64,000 bases of DNA from Microbacteriaceae bacterium (GCA_025352325.1 JANXTR010000023.1:1-64000), one strand, 5' to 3'; numbered from the stretch's first letter, positions 16,325 through 25,826 are shown. Program-made: numbers and translations. The notes: generated from the letters alone by a model not told the origin.

Positions 16325-17212
16325 CTAACGCAGCGCGCGGCCCGCCCTCTGCTCCAGCAGCTTCGCCACCAGGAGTTCGCCGTCGACCGGTCCGAAGTGA
16401 TCGAGCGCGTCGCGGTTCAGACGCGCCACCACGGTGGACAGTTCGAAGGGGCTGGATGCCTCCCCCGCCAGCGAGGTGAGGGTGTCGAGCTCCTCCACCA
16501 CCCGGTCGATGCCGAAGGTCGGGAGCACGTCGCCCGCGAGGAGCGCATCGCCGTACTCGTCGAGGAACACGCTGCCCGCGGCGCTCCGGGCGAGCACGCC
16601 GCGCAGGGTCTGCGGCGCGAGCCCGAGGGACCGGCCGAGCAGCAGCGCCTCGGTGACGGCGGCGGCCTGGCCGAACCAGAGCAGATTCACCAGCAGCTTC
16701 GCGGCATTCCCGTCGCCGGCCGAGAGCCCGACGTGCTCTATCCGGGTCGGATCGCCCAGCGCCTCGAGCACGGGCCGTGCCCGGGCGAGCGCCGCGTCCG
16801 TCGCGCCGACGAAGAAGCCGAGCGTCCGGGTCTCGGCGGCCGCGATGCCCCCGGCGAGCGCGGCGGCGACGGTGTCGACCCCTGCGTGCGCTGCGGCATC
16901 CGCGAGCCGGACGGCGACCCGCGGGTCGTTGCTGGTCAGGTCGACCCAGAGCGCGCCGGGCGGCAGCGCGGCGAGAGCCCCCTCGCCGATCATCGCGGCC
17001 TCGAGCTCGAGCGGTCCGGGCAGCACCGTCACCAGGACCTCCGCGGATGCCGCGGCCTCCCGCCCCTCGCCCACCACCGTCGCCCCGGCCGCGAGGCCGG
17101 CCGCGCGTCGCGCCGCTTCCGGATCGGCCGCGACCACCTCGTGCCCCGCAGCGACGAGCGCGCGCAGGATCGGGAGGCCCATTCGACCGATTCCGAGCAG
17201 CCCGATCCGCAT
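16325..17212 (-). CDS. NAD(P)-dependent oxidoreductase, 3-hydroxyisobutyrate dehydrogenase family
   Basis: A 295-aa beta-hydroxyacid dehydrogenase. The N-terminal Rossmann motif is MRIGLLGIGRMGLPILRAL; WVDLTSNDP is the usual interdomain region, and the catalytic segment GDGNAAKLLVNLLW carries the conserved Lys and Asn. The C-terminal domain is helical. Family members reduce or oxidise 3-hydroxy acids, tartronate semialdehyde or related imines. It follows the LLM monooxygenase and MetY genes on the same strand with a 25-bp gap, so it is probably part of the same sulfur-related operon. The phytochrome gene follows after 46 bp on the same strand. Confidence 0.86.
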   Translation of the reverse strand: MRIGLLGIGRMGLPILRALVAAGHEVVAADPEAARRAAGLAAGATVVGEGREAAASAEVLVTVLPGPLELEAAMIGEGALAALPPGALWVDLTSNDPRVAVRLADAAAHAGVDTVAAALAGGIAAAETRTLGFFVGATDAALARARPVLEALGDPTRIEHVGLSAGDGNAAKLLVNLLWFGQAAAVTEALLLGRSLGLAPQTLRGVLARSAAGSVFLDEYGDALLAGDVLPTFGIDRVVEELDTLTSLAGEASSPFELSTVVARLNRDALDHFGPVDGELLVAKLLEQRAGRALR

Positions 17213-17237
17213 GGTCGCCACTTGAGAAGGTGAGCCG

Positions 17238-18593
17238 CTAGAAGTCGGCGAGGTTGGCGCGCAGCCCACCGCCGTCGGACGCGGAGGCGAACTCGGTGCG
17301 CAGGATTCCACGGCGACGCAGGATCGGCACGAGCTCGTCCAACAGGCGGTGCACGGTCACCGGGTGCAGATCGCCCCACAGCAGCACGCCGTCGTTGTCC
17401 GCGTCGTCGCCGAGCCGCTCGATGAGGTCAGCGAACTCGTCCGCCGTGCCGACGAATCCGCTGCCGTCGCTCAGGCGCCCGAGCCGCGCCTGCCGGGCGA
17501 GCAGCGCGCGCAGGGGCGTCGTCGCGGGGTCGTCCTTGCCGAGGAGGCGCGCGATACTGCCCTGCGAGACGTGGTCGCCGAAGACCGAGAGGTCGAGCGG
17601 CTTCTCGAAGTCGAGAGCGGTGAGGTCGGTCTCGAGGTCGCTCGACTGACGCTCGGCGATGAGGTGGATGGCCGCGTCATCCGGGCGGGAGGATGCCGCC
17701 ACCAGCCGGTCGGCCTCCTCGGCACTCGACACGAGCAGCGGCTGGATCGCGAACAGGATCGTGATGTCGCGCGGGTCGCGCCCCCGCTCAACGGCCGCCG
17801 CGTGGATCTTCGCGCGGTACGCCAGGATGCTCTCGGTGTCGAGCGGCGCGAGGGCGAGCTGCACGTCGGAATGAGCCCCCGCGAAGCCGAGCCCGCGGCC
17901 CGAGCCACCGGGCGAGACGATCACCGGCTCACCGTCGGTGAACGGGATCGCGTTGAGCGGACCATCGAACGAGAAGTAGTCGCCGCGGTGCTGCAGGGCG
18001 GTGAGCTTCGAGCCGTCTGCGTAGCGACCGGGCCTCCCGCCGAGGCCGCCGTCGGCGCCCGGATCGGCCAGCAGGGCGCCCTCGCCCCAGCTGTTCCAGA
18101 GCTGCTTGATGCCGTCGAGCCACTCCTCGGCACGGTCGTATGCGCCGTCGTGCGAGAGCGGTGGCGCGCTGCCGAAGTGCCGGGCGCTGCCCGTGTCAGT
18201 GACGACGTTCAGCGCGAGGCGGTGCCCGCTCAAGTGCTGCAGCGAGGCGAACTGACGGGCCGCCGTATAGGGGAGGTAGGCGGCGGGATTGACGGTGGGC
18301 GCGATCCCGAGGTGCTGCGTCGCGCCGAACAGATACGGGGCGAGTAGCAGCGGGTCGTGCTTCGGGCCGCCGAAGGCCTGGCGGGTCCGGAGGTCGAGCG
18401 TGGAGGTGTTTCCGAGCGAGGGCGCGTCCTCGATGATCAGCAGGTCGAAGCCCGCCTGCTCGAGCTCGCGCGCCGACTGCTGGTACAGGTCGGGCGACGT
18501 CCAGCGGTAGTTCCAGTCGAGGTACGGGTGGCCCCAGCCCTGCGGTCCGAACCCGCGGGCGAGGAACCAACCGAAGTGCTGCGGCCTGCTCAC
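17238..18593 (-). CDS. LLM-class FMN-dependent monooxygenase (NtaA/SnaA/DszA group)
   Basis: A 451-aa TIM-barrel monooxygenase that uses reduced flavin supplied by a separate reductase. Sequence marks are HFGWFLARGFGPQGWGHPYLDW at the start, LIIEDAPSLGN, GIAPTVNPAAYLPY, RLALNVVTD and the late VIVSPGGSGRGLGFA. This subgroup includes nitrilotriacetate, dibenzothiophene sulfone and organosulfur monooxygenases. The gene overlaps metY by four bases and a divergent FMN reductase is 1.5 kb away, which together suggest oxidative cleavage of an organosulfur compound as a sulfur source. The exact substrate is not inferable. Confidence 0.9.
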   Translation of the reverse strand: MSRPQHFGWFLARGFGPQGWGHPYLDWNYRWTSPDLYQQSARELEQAGFDLLIIEDAPSLGNTSTLDLRTRQAFGGPKHDPLLLAPYLFGATQHLGIAPTVNPAAYLPYTAARQFASLQHLSGHRLALNVVTDTGSARHFGSAPPLSHDGAYDRAEEWLDGIKQLWNSWGEGALLADPGADGGLGGRPGRYADGSKLTALQHRGDYFSFDGPLNAIPFTDGEPVIVSPGGSGRGLGFAGAHSDVQLALAPLDTESILAYRAKIHAAAVERGRDPRDITILFAIQPLLVSSAEEADRLVAASSRPDDAAIHLIAERQSSDLETDLTALDFEKPLDLSVFGDHVSQGSIARLLGKDDPATTPLRALLARQARLGRLSDGSGFVGTADEFADLIERLGDDADNDGVLLWGDLHPVTVHRLLDELVPILRRRGILRTEFASASDGGGLRANLADF

Positions 18594-19945
18594 GCGGCCC
18601 CCCGGATCGCGGTCAGGCCGCGGTCGAGATCGGCGAGCAGGTCATCCAGATCTTCGATGCCGATCGACACGCGGAGCGTTCCCGGCCAGATGCCTGCCTG
18701 ACTGAGTTCCTCGTCCGTGCGCAGATTGTGGCTGGTGCTCGCCAGGTGCAGCACGAGCGAACGAACGTCGCCGAGGTGCGTCATATGCGTGAAGACGTCG
18801 AGCGCGTTGATGAAGATGCGCGCCGCATCCACCCCGCCGCGCAGCGTGAACGAGAACACCGAGCCCTGGCCGTCCGGCAGGTAGCGCTCGGCGAGCGCGT
18901 GGAAGGGGCTCGACTCGAGACCCGAGTAGTCGACCGAGTGCACCTCGGGCTGCTGTTCGAGCCAGCGTGCGACGCCCAGGGCGTTCGCCGACTGCCGCTC
19001 GACCCGCAGCGACAGCGTCTCGAGGCCCTGCTGGATGAGGAACGCGTTCAGAGGGGATGCCGTCGGCCCGAATCGCGGCGCCATCACGTCGCGCAGGTAC
19101 GCGATCCGGGCCAGTCCGCCCGCCCGCTCGGCGAAACTCGGGCCGCCGAGCCGACCGCGGTCGGTCAGCTGCGGGAAGAGGTGGCCGCTGCGGTCCACGT
19201 CGAACCGCCCGTTGTCGACGATCACCCCGCCCAGCACCGCACCGTGGCCGGCAAAGAACTTGCTCGCCGAGTGCACGACGATGTCAGCCCCGTGCTCGAG
19301 CGGACGCACCAGGAACGGCGTGGCGAGGGTGCTGTCGACGATGAGCGGGATGCCGTGCGCGTGCGCCACCGCGGCGATGGCCGCGATGTCGAGGATCTCG
19401 TTCTTCGGATTGGGGATGGACTCCGCGAAGAGCGCCCGCGTCGTGGGGCGGATGACGCGCTCCCACGCGGCGGGATCGTTCGCATCATCCACGAAGTCCG
19501 TCTCGATGCCGAACCGCGGCAGGTTGTCGAGCAGCAGCCCGCGGGTGCCCTCGTAGATGCTCGACGCGGAGACGATGTGCTCGCCCGACTGCACGAGCCC
19601 GAGCAGCGCGAGCACGACGGCGGCCTGGCCGCTGCCGACCAGCAGCGCCTCGGCGCCGCCCTCAAGCGCGGCCACCCGGCGCTCGACCGCCTCGTTCGTC
19701 GGGTTGGCGACGCGGGTGTAGGAGTAGCCCTCGCCCGAACTGAACAGCTGCTCGGCCTGATCGAAGTCGTCGAGTACGAAGCCGGCCGTCAGGTAGATCG
19801 GCGTTTGGCGTGGCGTGATGCGCGGCGACTCGACCTTGATTGCGTCTGTAGCCGGATCAGCGCTCGAGCGCGCGTCGCCGTGCAGCTGCTGGGTCGCGAA
19901 ACCGCGTCGTGCGCCGACGCGTTGCTCGATGGAACGGTTGCTCAT
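18590..19945 (-). CDS. metY: O-acetylhomoserine aminocarboxypropyltransferase / sulfhydrylase
   Basis: A 451-aa PLP enzyme of the Cys/Met metabolism family, which joins sulfide to O-acetylhomoserine to give homocysteine. Visible are the substrate motif YSYTRVANPTNEAVERR, GSGQAAVVLALL, DSTLATPFLVRP and the PLP Lys229 in HSASKFFAGHG. Length fits MetY (about 430-450 aa) rather than the shorter MetB/MetC type. It is the first gene of a coupled operon with the LLM monooxygenase and dehydrogenase. No SAM riboswitch can be seen in the 114-bp gap to the divergent FMN reductase gene, and that gap is short for one. Confidence 0.92.
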   Translation of the reverse strand: MSNRSIEQRVGARRGFATQQLHGDARSSADPATDAIKVESPRITPRQTPIYLTAGFVLDDFDQAEQLFSSGEGYSYTRVANPTNEAVERRVAALEGGAEALLVGSGQAAVVLALLGLVQSGEHIVSASSIYEGTRGLLLDNLPRFGIETDFVDDANDPAAWERVIRPTTRALFAESIPNPKNEILDIAAIAAVAHAHGIPLIVDSTLATPFLVRPLEHGADIVVHSASKFFAGHGAVLGGVIVDNGRFDVDRSGHLFPQLTDRGRLGGPSFAERAGGLARIAYLRDVMAPRFGPTASPLNAFLIQQGLETLSLRVERQSANALGVARWLEQQPEVHSVDYSGLESSPFHALAERYLPDGQGSVFSFTLRGGVDAARIFINALDVFTHMTHLGDVRSLVLHLASTSHNLRTDEELSQAGIWPGTLRVSIGIEDLDDLLADLDRGLTAIRGAA

Positions 19946-19996
19946 GGTGATATTTAGAGTGACATGCGCTCAGTGGAGAGCGAAGAAATGCTAAGC

Positions 19997-20012
19997 ACTG
20001 TTACTTCACAGT
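19997..20012. promoter_or_regulatory. Weak inverted repeat between metY and the FMN reductase gene
   Basis: ACTGT at 19997-20001 and ACAGT at 20008-20012 are separated by six bases in the divergent promoter region. It is the only symmetric element I see there and could be a shared operator. The arms are only 5 bp, so this may be chance. Confidence 0.25.
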
Positions 20013-20059
20013 TCGTCACGCGAGGTGCTCCACCGGGTTCGCATGCCTAGCCTCGCTCC

Positions 20060-20701
20060 ATGAGCACACCGTCACGACCCCTGCGCGTCGTCGCCGTCTC
20101 CGGCAGCCTCACGGCTCCCTCGCGCACCACCGCACTGGTCGAGGAGATCGTCGCCGCCTTCGTCCGCGCCGTCCAACCGACAACCGAGGTCGACGCCCAC
20201 ATCATCGCCCTCAACACGCTCGGCCCACACCTGGCCGGCGTGCTGAGCCGCAAGGCCCTGCCGCCGATCGCCGAGGAGGAACTGCAGCGCATCGAGAACG
20301 CCGACCTCCTCATCGTCGCCACCCCGGTCTACCGCGCCTCGTTCACCGGCCTGTTCAAGCACCTCTTCGACTTCGTCGACCAGTACGCCCTCGTCGACAC
20401 CCCGGTCCTGCTGGCCGCGACCGGCGGTAGCGAGCGCCACGCGCTGATCATCGAGCACCAGCTGCGGCCGCTCTTCGGCTTCTTCCAGTCGCTCGCGCTG
20501 CCGGTCGGCGTGTACGCCCACGACTCCGACATCGTCGACTACGCCGTCGCCGACACCGCCCTGACCGAGCGCATCGAGAAGGCCGTGGCGCGGGGTCTCC
20601 CCCTGATCCGGTCCAGCTTCGCCGAGCGCGAGAGCATCGAGCGCACCCTCGCCGGCGAGACGGTGGACGTGGAGGTCGCGGAGATCGTCACGATCGACTG
20701 A
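20060..20701 (+). CDS. NAD(P)H-dependent FMN reductase (MsuE/SsuE-like)
   Basis: A 213-aa flavodoxin-like reductase. Marks are VVAVSGSLTAPSRTTALVEEI (FMN phosphate loop), LLIVATPVYRASFTGLFKHLFDFV and LLAATGGSERHALIIEHQLRPLFGFF, typical of the SsuE/MsuE group that supplies reduced FMN to two-component monooxygenases. It diverges from the metY/LLM monooxygenase operon and is the natural flavin supplier for that enzyme. TAGCCT at 20048-20053 is a -10 hexamer 6 nt before the ATG, so the transcript is probably leaderless. Confidence 0.9.
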   Translation: MSTPSRPLRVVAVSGSLTAPSRTTALVEEIVAAFVRAVQPTTEVDAHIIALNTLGPHLAGVLSRKALPPIAEEELQRIENADLLIVATPVYRASFTGLFKHLFDFVDQYALVDTPVLLAATGGSERHALIIEHQLRPLFGFFQSLALPVGVYAHDSDIVDYAVADTALTERIEKAVARGLPLIRSSFAERESIERTLAGETVDVEVAEIVTID

Positions 20702-20719
20702 CCCGCGTTGCCGCCGGCG

Positions 20720-22675
20720 CTAGCGAGCCGTCGGGATCCACACCCGCATCGTCGATGGCCCGCGCTGCGCCCACGAGTGGTACGGGCGCATGGATGCCTC
20801 ACTGGATGCTTGGGGCGTGGGTGTCGAGGCGTCGTCGCTCCCCCGATACGCCCAGTCGCGGTCGGGCGACTCCACGGCTCGAAGCTGCACGATCACCCGG
20901 CCATCAGACTCGCGCAACGGGGTCGACAGATCCAGTTCGAGCCGTTCGAGGGGATCCGACCCGACGATGTCCACCGACTCCAGGCACAGCACCTCGGGAC
21001 CGCGCTCGACCGCCACGCAGCCGCGCACGGCGTCGATGCGCGGGTCCGGAACCACGATCCGCGGCGCCATCGGGAGCACGAGTTCGATGACGTCTCCCGC
21101 AGCGAAGGATTCGGTGACGTCGGCGTAGCCAGGTCCGACCGTCCGTTCGACGGTCTCGCCGGTGGCCGCTCGGTAGCGGAGCCGCGCGGACGCGGCCCAC
21201 TCGGGGACTCGGAGCGAGATGGTCCAGGGCACGGCACTTTCGACGCCGTCGGCGATGCGCACGAGAACCGCGCCGTCCCGCGGGTAGGCCGTCTCGATGT
21301 CGAGTTCGACCGCCTGCCCCCCGGCGAGCGAGGTGCTGATCGAGCCCGAGGCGTACTGGTGCAGCTGGATCCCCCGATCGTCGATGGTCGCAACGTACGC
21401 AGCGAGGCTGGCGAGCGTGCGCGCGACGTTCGGGGGGCAGCAGGACACCTCGAACCACGGGGCGCGCTGCGACGACGAGGCCCGCGACGAGATCCGGTCG
21501 GGATCGGCCGGCTGACCCGCCTCCCGCTGATGGAGGGTGTTCGAGTAGTAGAACGAGGTACCGTCCTTCGACGGCGAGGTCGCCACCACGTTGAAGAGGG
21601 TGCGCTCGATCAGGTCCGCGTAGCGCGCGTCCCCTTCGCTCAGGAGCAGGCGCCAGCTGAACATGATGGAGGCGATCCCGGCGCAGGTCTCGGAGTACGC
21701 ACGGTCCGGCGGCAGCTCCCAGTCCGCGCCGAACGCCTCGTCCTGGTGGTGCGAGCCCTGCCCTCCCGTGATGTAGGTCCGACGGGCGACCGTGGCCGCC
21801 CACTGCGACTTCAGCGCGTCCAGCAGACCGGAATCGCCGCCGTCGACCGCGACATCCACCGCACCCGCCGCCAGGTAGTTCGCCCGGACGGCGTGCCCCC
21901 GCAGAACCGTCGCCTCGCGCACCGGCACGTCATCCTGGAAGTAGGAGCGGCCCCACTCGATGTCTGCCAGGGTGCGGTGCCCGCGACGCGCGATGAAGAG
22001 CTCCGCCTGCACGGCGTAGCGCTCCTCACCCGTCGCGCGTGCGAGCTCCGCGAGTCCGACTTCGACCTCCGCGTGGCCGCAGACCGACCGGATGCCCGAC
22101 TCGCCGAACACCTCGCACACGAGATCGGCCGCCCGCCGCGCCATCTGCTCGAGCCCGTCATCGGCACCCGGGGCGGCGCGCATCCTCGCGACCGCGGCCT
22201 GGAAGAGATGGCCGAGGCAGTACAGCTCGTGACCCCACTCCAGGTTGGACCAGCGCGGCGCCTGCCCGGCGTGACCGAAGTTGGTGTTGAGGTATCCGTC
22301 ACTCTCCTGCGCCGAAGCGACGCGGGACACGATCGAGCGGAAGGTCGCCTCCCAGCGGGCCTTCGTCGTCGGGTCGAGCGCGGGCTGACCCAGCGTCCAT
22401 GCGATGGCCTCCAGATACTTGTAGACCTCGGAGTCTGAGAACTCGCGACCCGAGCGGTCGTCTGCGGAGCCGCCATCCGCCACCAGATCGAAGTTCGCGA
22501 TCCAGCCCTCGCGCTCCAACCAGTGGCCGATGTGTGGGAGGGTCGCCCCGAGGTTGACGGCCTGGCGCTCGCCCCAGAACCCGCCCGAGAGGGTGACCGC
22601 ATCCACCCCCAGCGGGCGGAGGCGGGAGGTCGCCGGCACGACGGGAGCGACGGCCTGGCGGATGAAGACGGACAT
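20720..22675 (-). CDS. GH127 beta-L-arabinofuranosidase
   Basis: A 651-aa cytosolic glycoside hydrolase (no signal peptide) of family GH127, represented by HypBA1, which releases beta-linked L-arabinofuranose. The first half is an alpha/alpha barrel (SGGFWGERQAVN, YKYLEAIAWTLG, QESDGYLNTNF). Zinc and nucleophile residues fit: Glu and Cys in SETCAG near residue 329 and the Cys411-Cys412 pair in VSCCPPN. The C-terminal part is beta-rich. Length is close to HypBA1. It is the last gene of an ABC sugar-uptake operon with 3 bp to the permease gene, so the transporter probably imports an arabinofuranose-containing oligosaccharide that this enzyme cuts inside the cell. Confidence 0.92.
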   Translation of the reverse strand: MSVFIRQAVAPVVPATSRLRPLGVDAVTLSGGFWGERQAVNLGATLPHIGHWLEREGWIANFDLVADGGSADDRSGREFSDSEVYKYLEAIAWTLGQPALDPTTKARWEATFRSIVSRVASAQESDGYLNTNFGHAGQAPRWSNLEWGHELYCLGHLFQAAVARMRAAPGADDGLEQMARRAADLVCEVFGESGIRSVCGHAEVEVGLAELARATGEERYAVQAELFIARRGHRTLADIEWGRSYFQDDVPVREATVLRGHAVRANYLAAGAVDVAVDGGDSGLLDALKSQWAATVARRTYITGGQGSHHQDEAFGADWELPPDRAYSETCAGIASIMFSWRLLLSEGDARYADLIERTLFNVVATSPSKDGTSFYYSNTLHQREAGQPADPDRISSRASSSQRAPWFEVSCCPPNVARTLASLAAYVATIDDRGIQLHQYASGSISTSLAGGQAVELDIETAYPRDGAVLVRIADGVESAVPWTISLRVPEWAASARLRYRAATGETVERTVGPGYADVTESFAAGDVIELVLPMAPRIVVPDPRIDAVRGCVAVERGPEVLCLESVDIVGSDPLERLELDLSTPLRESDGRVIVQLRAVESPDRDWAYRGSDDASTPTPQASSEASMRPYHSWAQRGPSTMRVWIPTAR

Positions 22676-22678
22676 GGA

Positions 22679-23539
22679 TTACCCCTTGAAGGCGCCGGAC
22701 AAGAAGCCGCGCACGTAGTGACGTTGGAGGACGAGGAACAGCACGATGCACGGCAGAGCCAGCACCACGACTCCGGCCTCGGTGGCGCCGTAGTCGACGA
22801 TCCCTTGCACCTGGACGCGCAGGTTCGCGACGGCGAGCGGCAGCGTGAACTTGTCGGAATCGTTGATGAGGATGAGAGGTGCGATGAAGTCGTTCCACGC
22901 CGCGAGGAAGGCGAAGAGGCCGACCGTGATCATCGACGGTTTGACCGCCGGGATCAGCACGTGCCACAGAGCGCCAAACGACGAAGCGCCGTCCACCATC
23001 GCCGCCTCGTCGAGCTCGCGCGGGATCGACTCGAAGCCGATCCGCATCATGAACGTCGCGAACGGCAGCTGGAACATCGTCATCACGAGCGCGACGCCGA
23101 CCAGGGTGTTCTGCAGTCCGACGGCCGTCAGAATGACGTACAGCGGAATCAGCACGGTCGCGTACGGAACCATCAGGATCGCCAGGGTGCCGAGGAACAG
23201 CAGATTCTTGCCCGGGAACCGGAACCGCGCGAAGGCGTAGCCGCCGAGCAGCGAGATCACGAGTGTCAGCACCACCGTCAACAGCGAGACGAACACCGAG
23301 TTCGCGAAGTACTGCACGATCCCGGCCTGGTAGTTGCCGAGCGTGACGTAGTTGCCAAAACCCCAGCCGTTCACCTGGCTCGTCCCGGCTTTCGGTGCGA
23401 CCGAGGAGACCGCCGTCCAGATCAGCGGGTAGAGGAAGATGAGGGCAAGGCCTCCGGTCAGCACCCAGTACGGGGTGCGCAGCAGGAGGCTGCCGATCGA
23501 GAGCATCCGCCGGTCCTGTCGGCGCGAGGCGATGGTCAT
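22679..23539 (-). CDS. Carbohydrate ABC transporter permease (MalG type)
   Basis: A 286-aa inner-membrane permease with six predicted helices. The EAA loop that docks the ATPase is visible as RELDEAAMVDGASSFGALWHVLIPAVKPS. It forms the channel with the MalF-type protein, which it overlaps by four bases. As usual for this class, no ATPase gene is in the operon; a shared MsiK-like ATPase elsewhere is the likely energiser. Confidence 0.93.
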   Translation of the reverse strand: MTIASRRQDRRMLSIGSLLLRTPYWVLTGGLALIFLYPLIWTAVSSVAPKAGTSQVNGWGFGNYVTLGNYQAGIVQYFANSVFVSLLTVVLTLVISLLGGYAFARFRFPGKNLLFLGTLAILMVPYATVLIPLYVILTAVGLQNTLVGVALVMTMFQLPFATFMMRIGFESIPRELDEAAMVDGASSFGALWHVLIPAVKPSMITVGLFAFLAAWNDFIAPLILINDSDKFTLPLAVANLRVQVQGIVDYGATEAGVVVLALPCIVLFLVLQRHYVRGFLSGAFKG

Positions 23540-24456
23540 GATTCCTCCGGCGCTCGACGGAACGAGCGGATTTGCGCGATGTTGATGATGACCAGCGCAA
23601 CGAGCACGATCACCGAGATGGCCGCGGCGATCCCCAGGTCGTTCTGCCCTTGGAACGCCACGTTGTAGATGAGCTGCACGACGGTGATCGTCGAGTTGTC
23701 TGGCCCGCCCTTGGTCAGGATGTAAAACTGCTCGAACGCGAGCAGCGAGCCGGTCACGCAGAGCACGGTGGCGAGAGCCAGCGTGGGCTTGAGCAGGGGA
23801 AGCGTCACCCAGGTGAAGGTCTGCCGACGCGAGGCGCCGTCAATGCGCGCGGCCTCGTACACCTCGTCCGGGATCCCCTGCAACCCGACGAGTATGAGCA
23901 GCATGTAGAAACCGGCGAAGCGCCACACGATGAGGAAAACGGTCGAGAACAGCGCTCCGTTCGGGGTGCCCAGGAACGTGAAGCCCCAGGACTTCATGAG
24001 CTCGGCGAAGGGCCCGGCGAACGGCGAATACAGCACGTAGAAGAGAAGAGAGGCGGAGGCCAGGCCCAGGGCGCTGGGGATCAGGAAGGCGGTGCGCAGG
24101 AAGCCCTTCCAGCGACTCGACTCCTGCACGAGCAGGGCGAGCCCCAGCCCGAGGCCGATCAGAAGCACCGTGGCGAGCACCGTGTACTTCAGGGTGAAGA
24201 CGATGGAATCCACGAAGAAGCGGTTCGTCACCGCCTTCTGGTAGTTGCTCGGGAAGTTGACCCCCTGGTTGCCGCTCAGAAGGGGCCAGTTCGACCCCGA
24301 CATCTGGAAGACCAGCAGCAGTGGGATGACGAAGAGGACGAGAACGAAGATCGCTGTCGGTGCCGCGTAGGCCCAGCCCTGCAGAGCGCTGCGCCGGGAT
24401 CGGGTGGTCGAGAACCGACTGCCCCGTTTCGTCGGGGCGTCCGCAATGACGCTCAT
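23536..24456 (-). CDS. Carbohydrate ABC transporter permease (MalF type)
   Basis: A 306-aa permease with about six helices and the EAA motif DEVYEAARIDGASRRQTFTWVTLPLLKPT. The N-terminal 30 residues are basic and cytosolic. It lies 62 bp after the solute-binding lipoprotein gene and overlaps the second permease by ATGA. The set binding protein, MalF, MalG, GH127 forms one operon under LacI-type control. Confidence 0.93.
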   Translation of the reverse strand: MSVIADAPTKRGSRFSTTRSRRSALQGWAYAAPTAIFVLVLFVIPLLLVFQMSGSNWPLLSGNQGVNFPSNYQKAVTNRFFVDSIVFTLKYTVLATVLLIGLGLGLALLVQESSRWKGFLRTAFLIPSALGLASASLLFYVLYSPFAGPFAELMKSWGFTFLGTPNGALFSTVFLIVWRFAGFYMLLILVGLQGIPDEVYEAARIDGASRRQTFTWVTLPLLKPTLALATVLCVTGSLLAFEQFYILTKGGPDNSTITVVQLIYNVAFQGQNDLGIAAAISVIVLVALVIINIAQIRSFRRAPEES

Positions 24457-24518
24457 AGTGTGCCTCTCGGGATGCGTCGGCCGGCGACGCGCGCAGCGCC
24501 GCCGGCCGACATGGATGG

Positions 24519-25826
24519 TTACTGCGCGAGGACCGCGGTCACCGCGTCATTGTCTTTTGCCACGCCCCCGCCGTCACCCAGCACCGCGTTGCGGACCAGA
24601 CTCAGCCACGGGCTGTCGCTCGCGTTGAAGGCCTGCTGGAAGTTGAGCGCGACCGGGGTCTCGCCCTCCCCGGCGACCTTGTTGATGGTCACCACGCGCG
24701 GGTCCTTTTCCGAGTACTGGTTGTTCGCCAGGTCGGAACGCGAGACGACGTCGCCGTCCTTGGCGAGCACGCCGACCTGCGCGTCCTTCGACATCAGCCA
24801 GGTCATGAAGTTCCAGGCCTGCGCGGAGTGTTTCGAGTCCTTCGAAATGCCGATCCCATCGCCGCCGACGAAGGTGGATGCGCCGCTCTTGATCCCCGGG
24901 ATGCCGGCGACACCGGCGTCAAAGGTGGTCGAGGAGAGGAGCGTTGCCGGGTAGAACATCAGGCCGACCTTCCCCTGGGTGAAGCCAGCCGTCCACGTCG
25001 GGCCCGCCTCGTCCTTTGAGGACGGCAGCACCGCGCCGGAGTTCCAGAGGTCGCGCCAGATCGCATACTCGGCCTTGGCATTCGCACTGGCGAGGAGGGC
25101 CTTCGTGCCCGCCTCGTTCATCACCTGATCCCCGGATGCCCAGATCGTCGGGAACCAGGTGAACACCAGGCAGCCGCCGCAGTTGAGTCCGGTCGCGGTG
25201 CCGTAGGTGTCAGGGATGTTGAGCGCCTGGATCTTCTTGGCGTCCGCGGCGTACTCGGCGAGGGTCGCCGGGGCGGTGTCGGGATCGAGTCCGGCCTTCT
25301 TGAACAGTTCTTTGTTCCAGAACAGCATCGAGAGATCGAGCACGAACGGCAGCACGTGCTCCTTGCCGTCGAGGGTTCCGGCTTTCAGGTGCCCCTTGTT
25401 GATCGCGTCCTTGTACGGTAGGGCGTTGATCTTCGAGGTGAGGTCCTGGAAGAGGCCGGCCTTCGACCAGTTCGGGACGTAGACGATGTCGGCGGCGAAC
25501 AGGTCGGGCAGGCTCTTCGATCCGGCAGCAGCCCCCACCTTGGCGACGTAGTCGTCATTGGGAACGACGGTCAGCTTGACCTGGTTCTTGTGGCTCGAGT
25601 TGTACGCGGCGACCAGGAGCTTCGCCTGCTTCTCCAGTGGAGCGCGGGTCCAGAGGGTCAGGGTCGAACCGTTGTCGGTTCCGGTCTTGCCCGCGCCGGC
25701 GAGACTGTTGTCGGAGGTGCTGCCGCCTCCGCTGCTGCACGCGGCCATGGCGATCATCAGTGCGCCTGCCGCGACGAATGCCGTGATCTTCCGCACTCGA
25801 CGGGTGATGCGGTGGGGACTCTTCAC
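24519..25826 (-). CDS. Extracellular solute-binding lipoprotein of a sugar ABC transporter
   Basis: A 435-aa family-1 solute-binding protein. It has a lipoprotein signal peptide: basic start MKSPHRITRRVRK, hydrophobic core FVAAGALMIAMAA and Cys30 in the lipobox AMAAC, followed by a Gly/Ser linker. The mature part has TLWTRAPLEKQAKLLVAAYN, DLFAADIVYVPNW and GGDGIGISKDSKHSAQAWNF, typical of oligosaccharide-binding members. It is first in the operon with two permeases and a GH127 enzyme, so an arabinose-containing oligosaccharide is the probable ligand. A LacI-type operator lies 87 bp upstream. Confidence 0.94.
   Translation of the reverse strand: MKSPHRITRRVRKITAFVAAGALMIAMAACSSGGGSTSDNSLAGAGKTGTDNGSTLTLWTRAPLEKQAKLLVAAYNSSHKNQVKLTVVPNDDYVAKVGAAAGSKSLPDLFAADIVYVPNWSKAGLFQDLTSKINALPYKDAINKGHLKAGTLDGKEHVLPFVLDLSMLFWNKELFKKAGLDPDTAPATLAEYAADAKKIQALNIPDTYGTATGLNCGGCLVFTWFPTIWASGDQVMNEAGTKALLASANAKAEYAIWRDLWNSGAVLPSSKDEAGPTWTAGFTQGKVGLMFYPATLLSSTTFDAGVAGIPGIKSGASTFVGGDGIGISKDSKHSAQAWNFMTWLMSKDAQVGVLAKDGDVVSRSDLANNQYSEKDPRVVTINKVAGEGETPVALNFQQAFNASDSPWLSLVRNAVLGDGGGVAKDNDAVTAVLAQ

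Noticed and set aside
18728-19957. Plus-strand frame antisense to metY
   Set aside because: Shadow frame; metY shows its PLP Lys and family motifs on the other strand.
19946-20059. SAM or other sulfur riboswitch upstream of metY
   Set aside because: The 114-bp gap holds two divergent promoters and shows no conserved riboswitch core or terminator stem.
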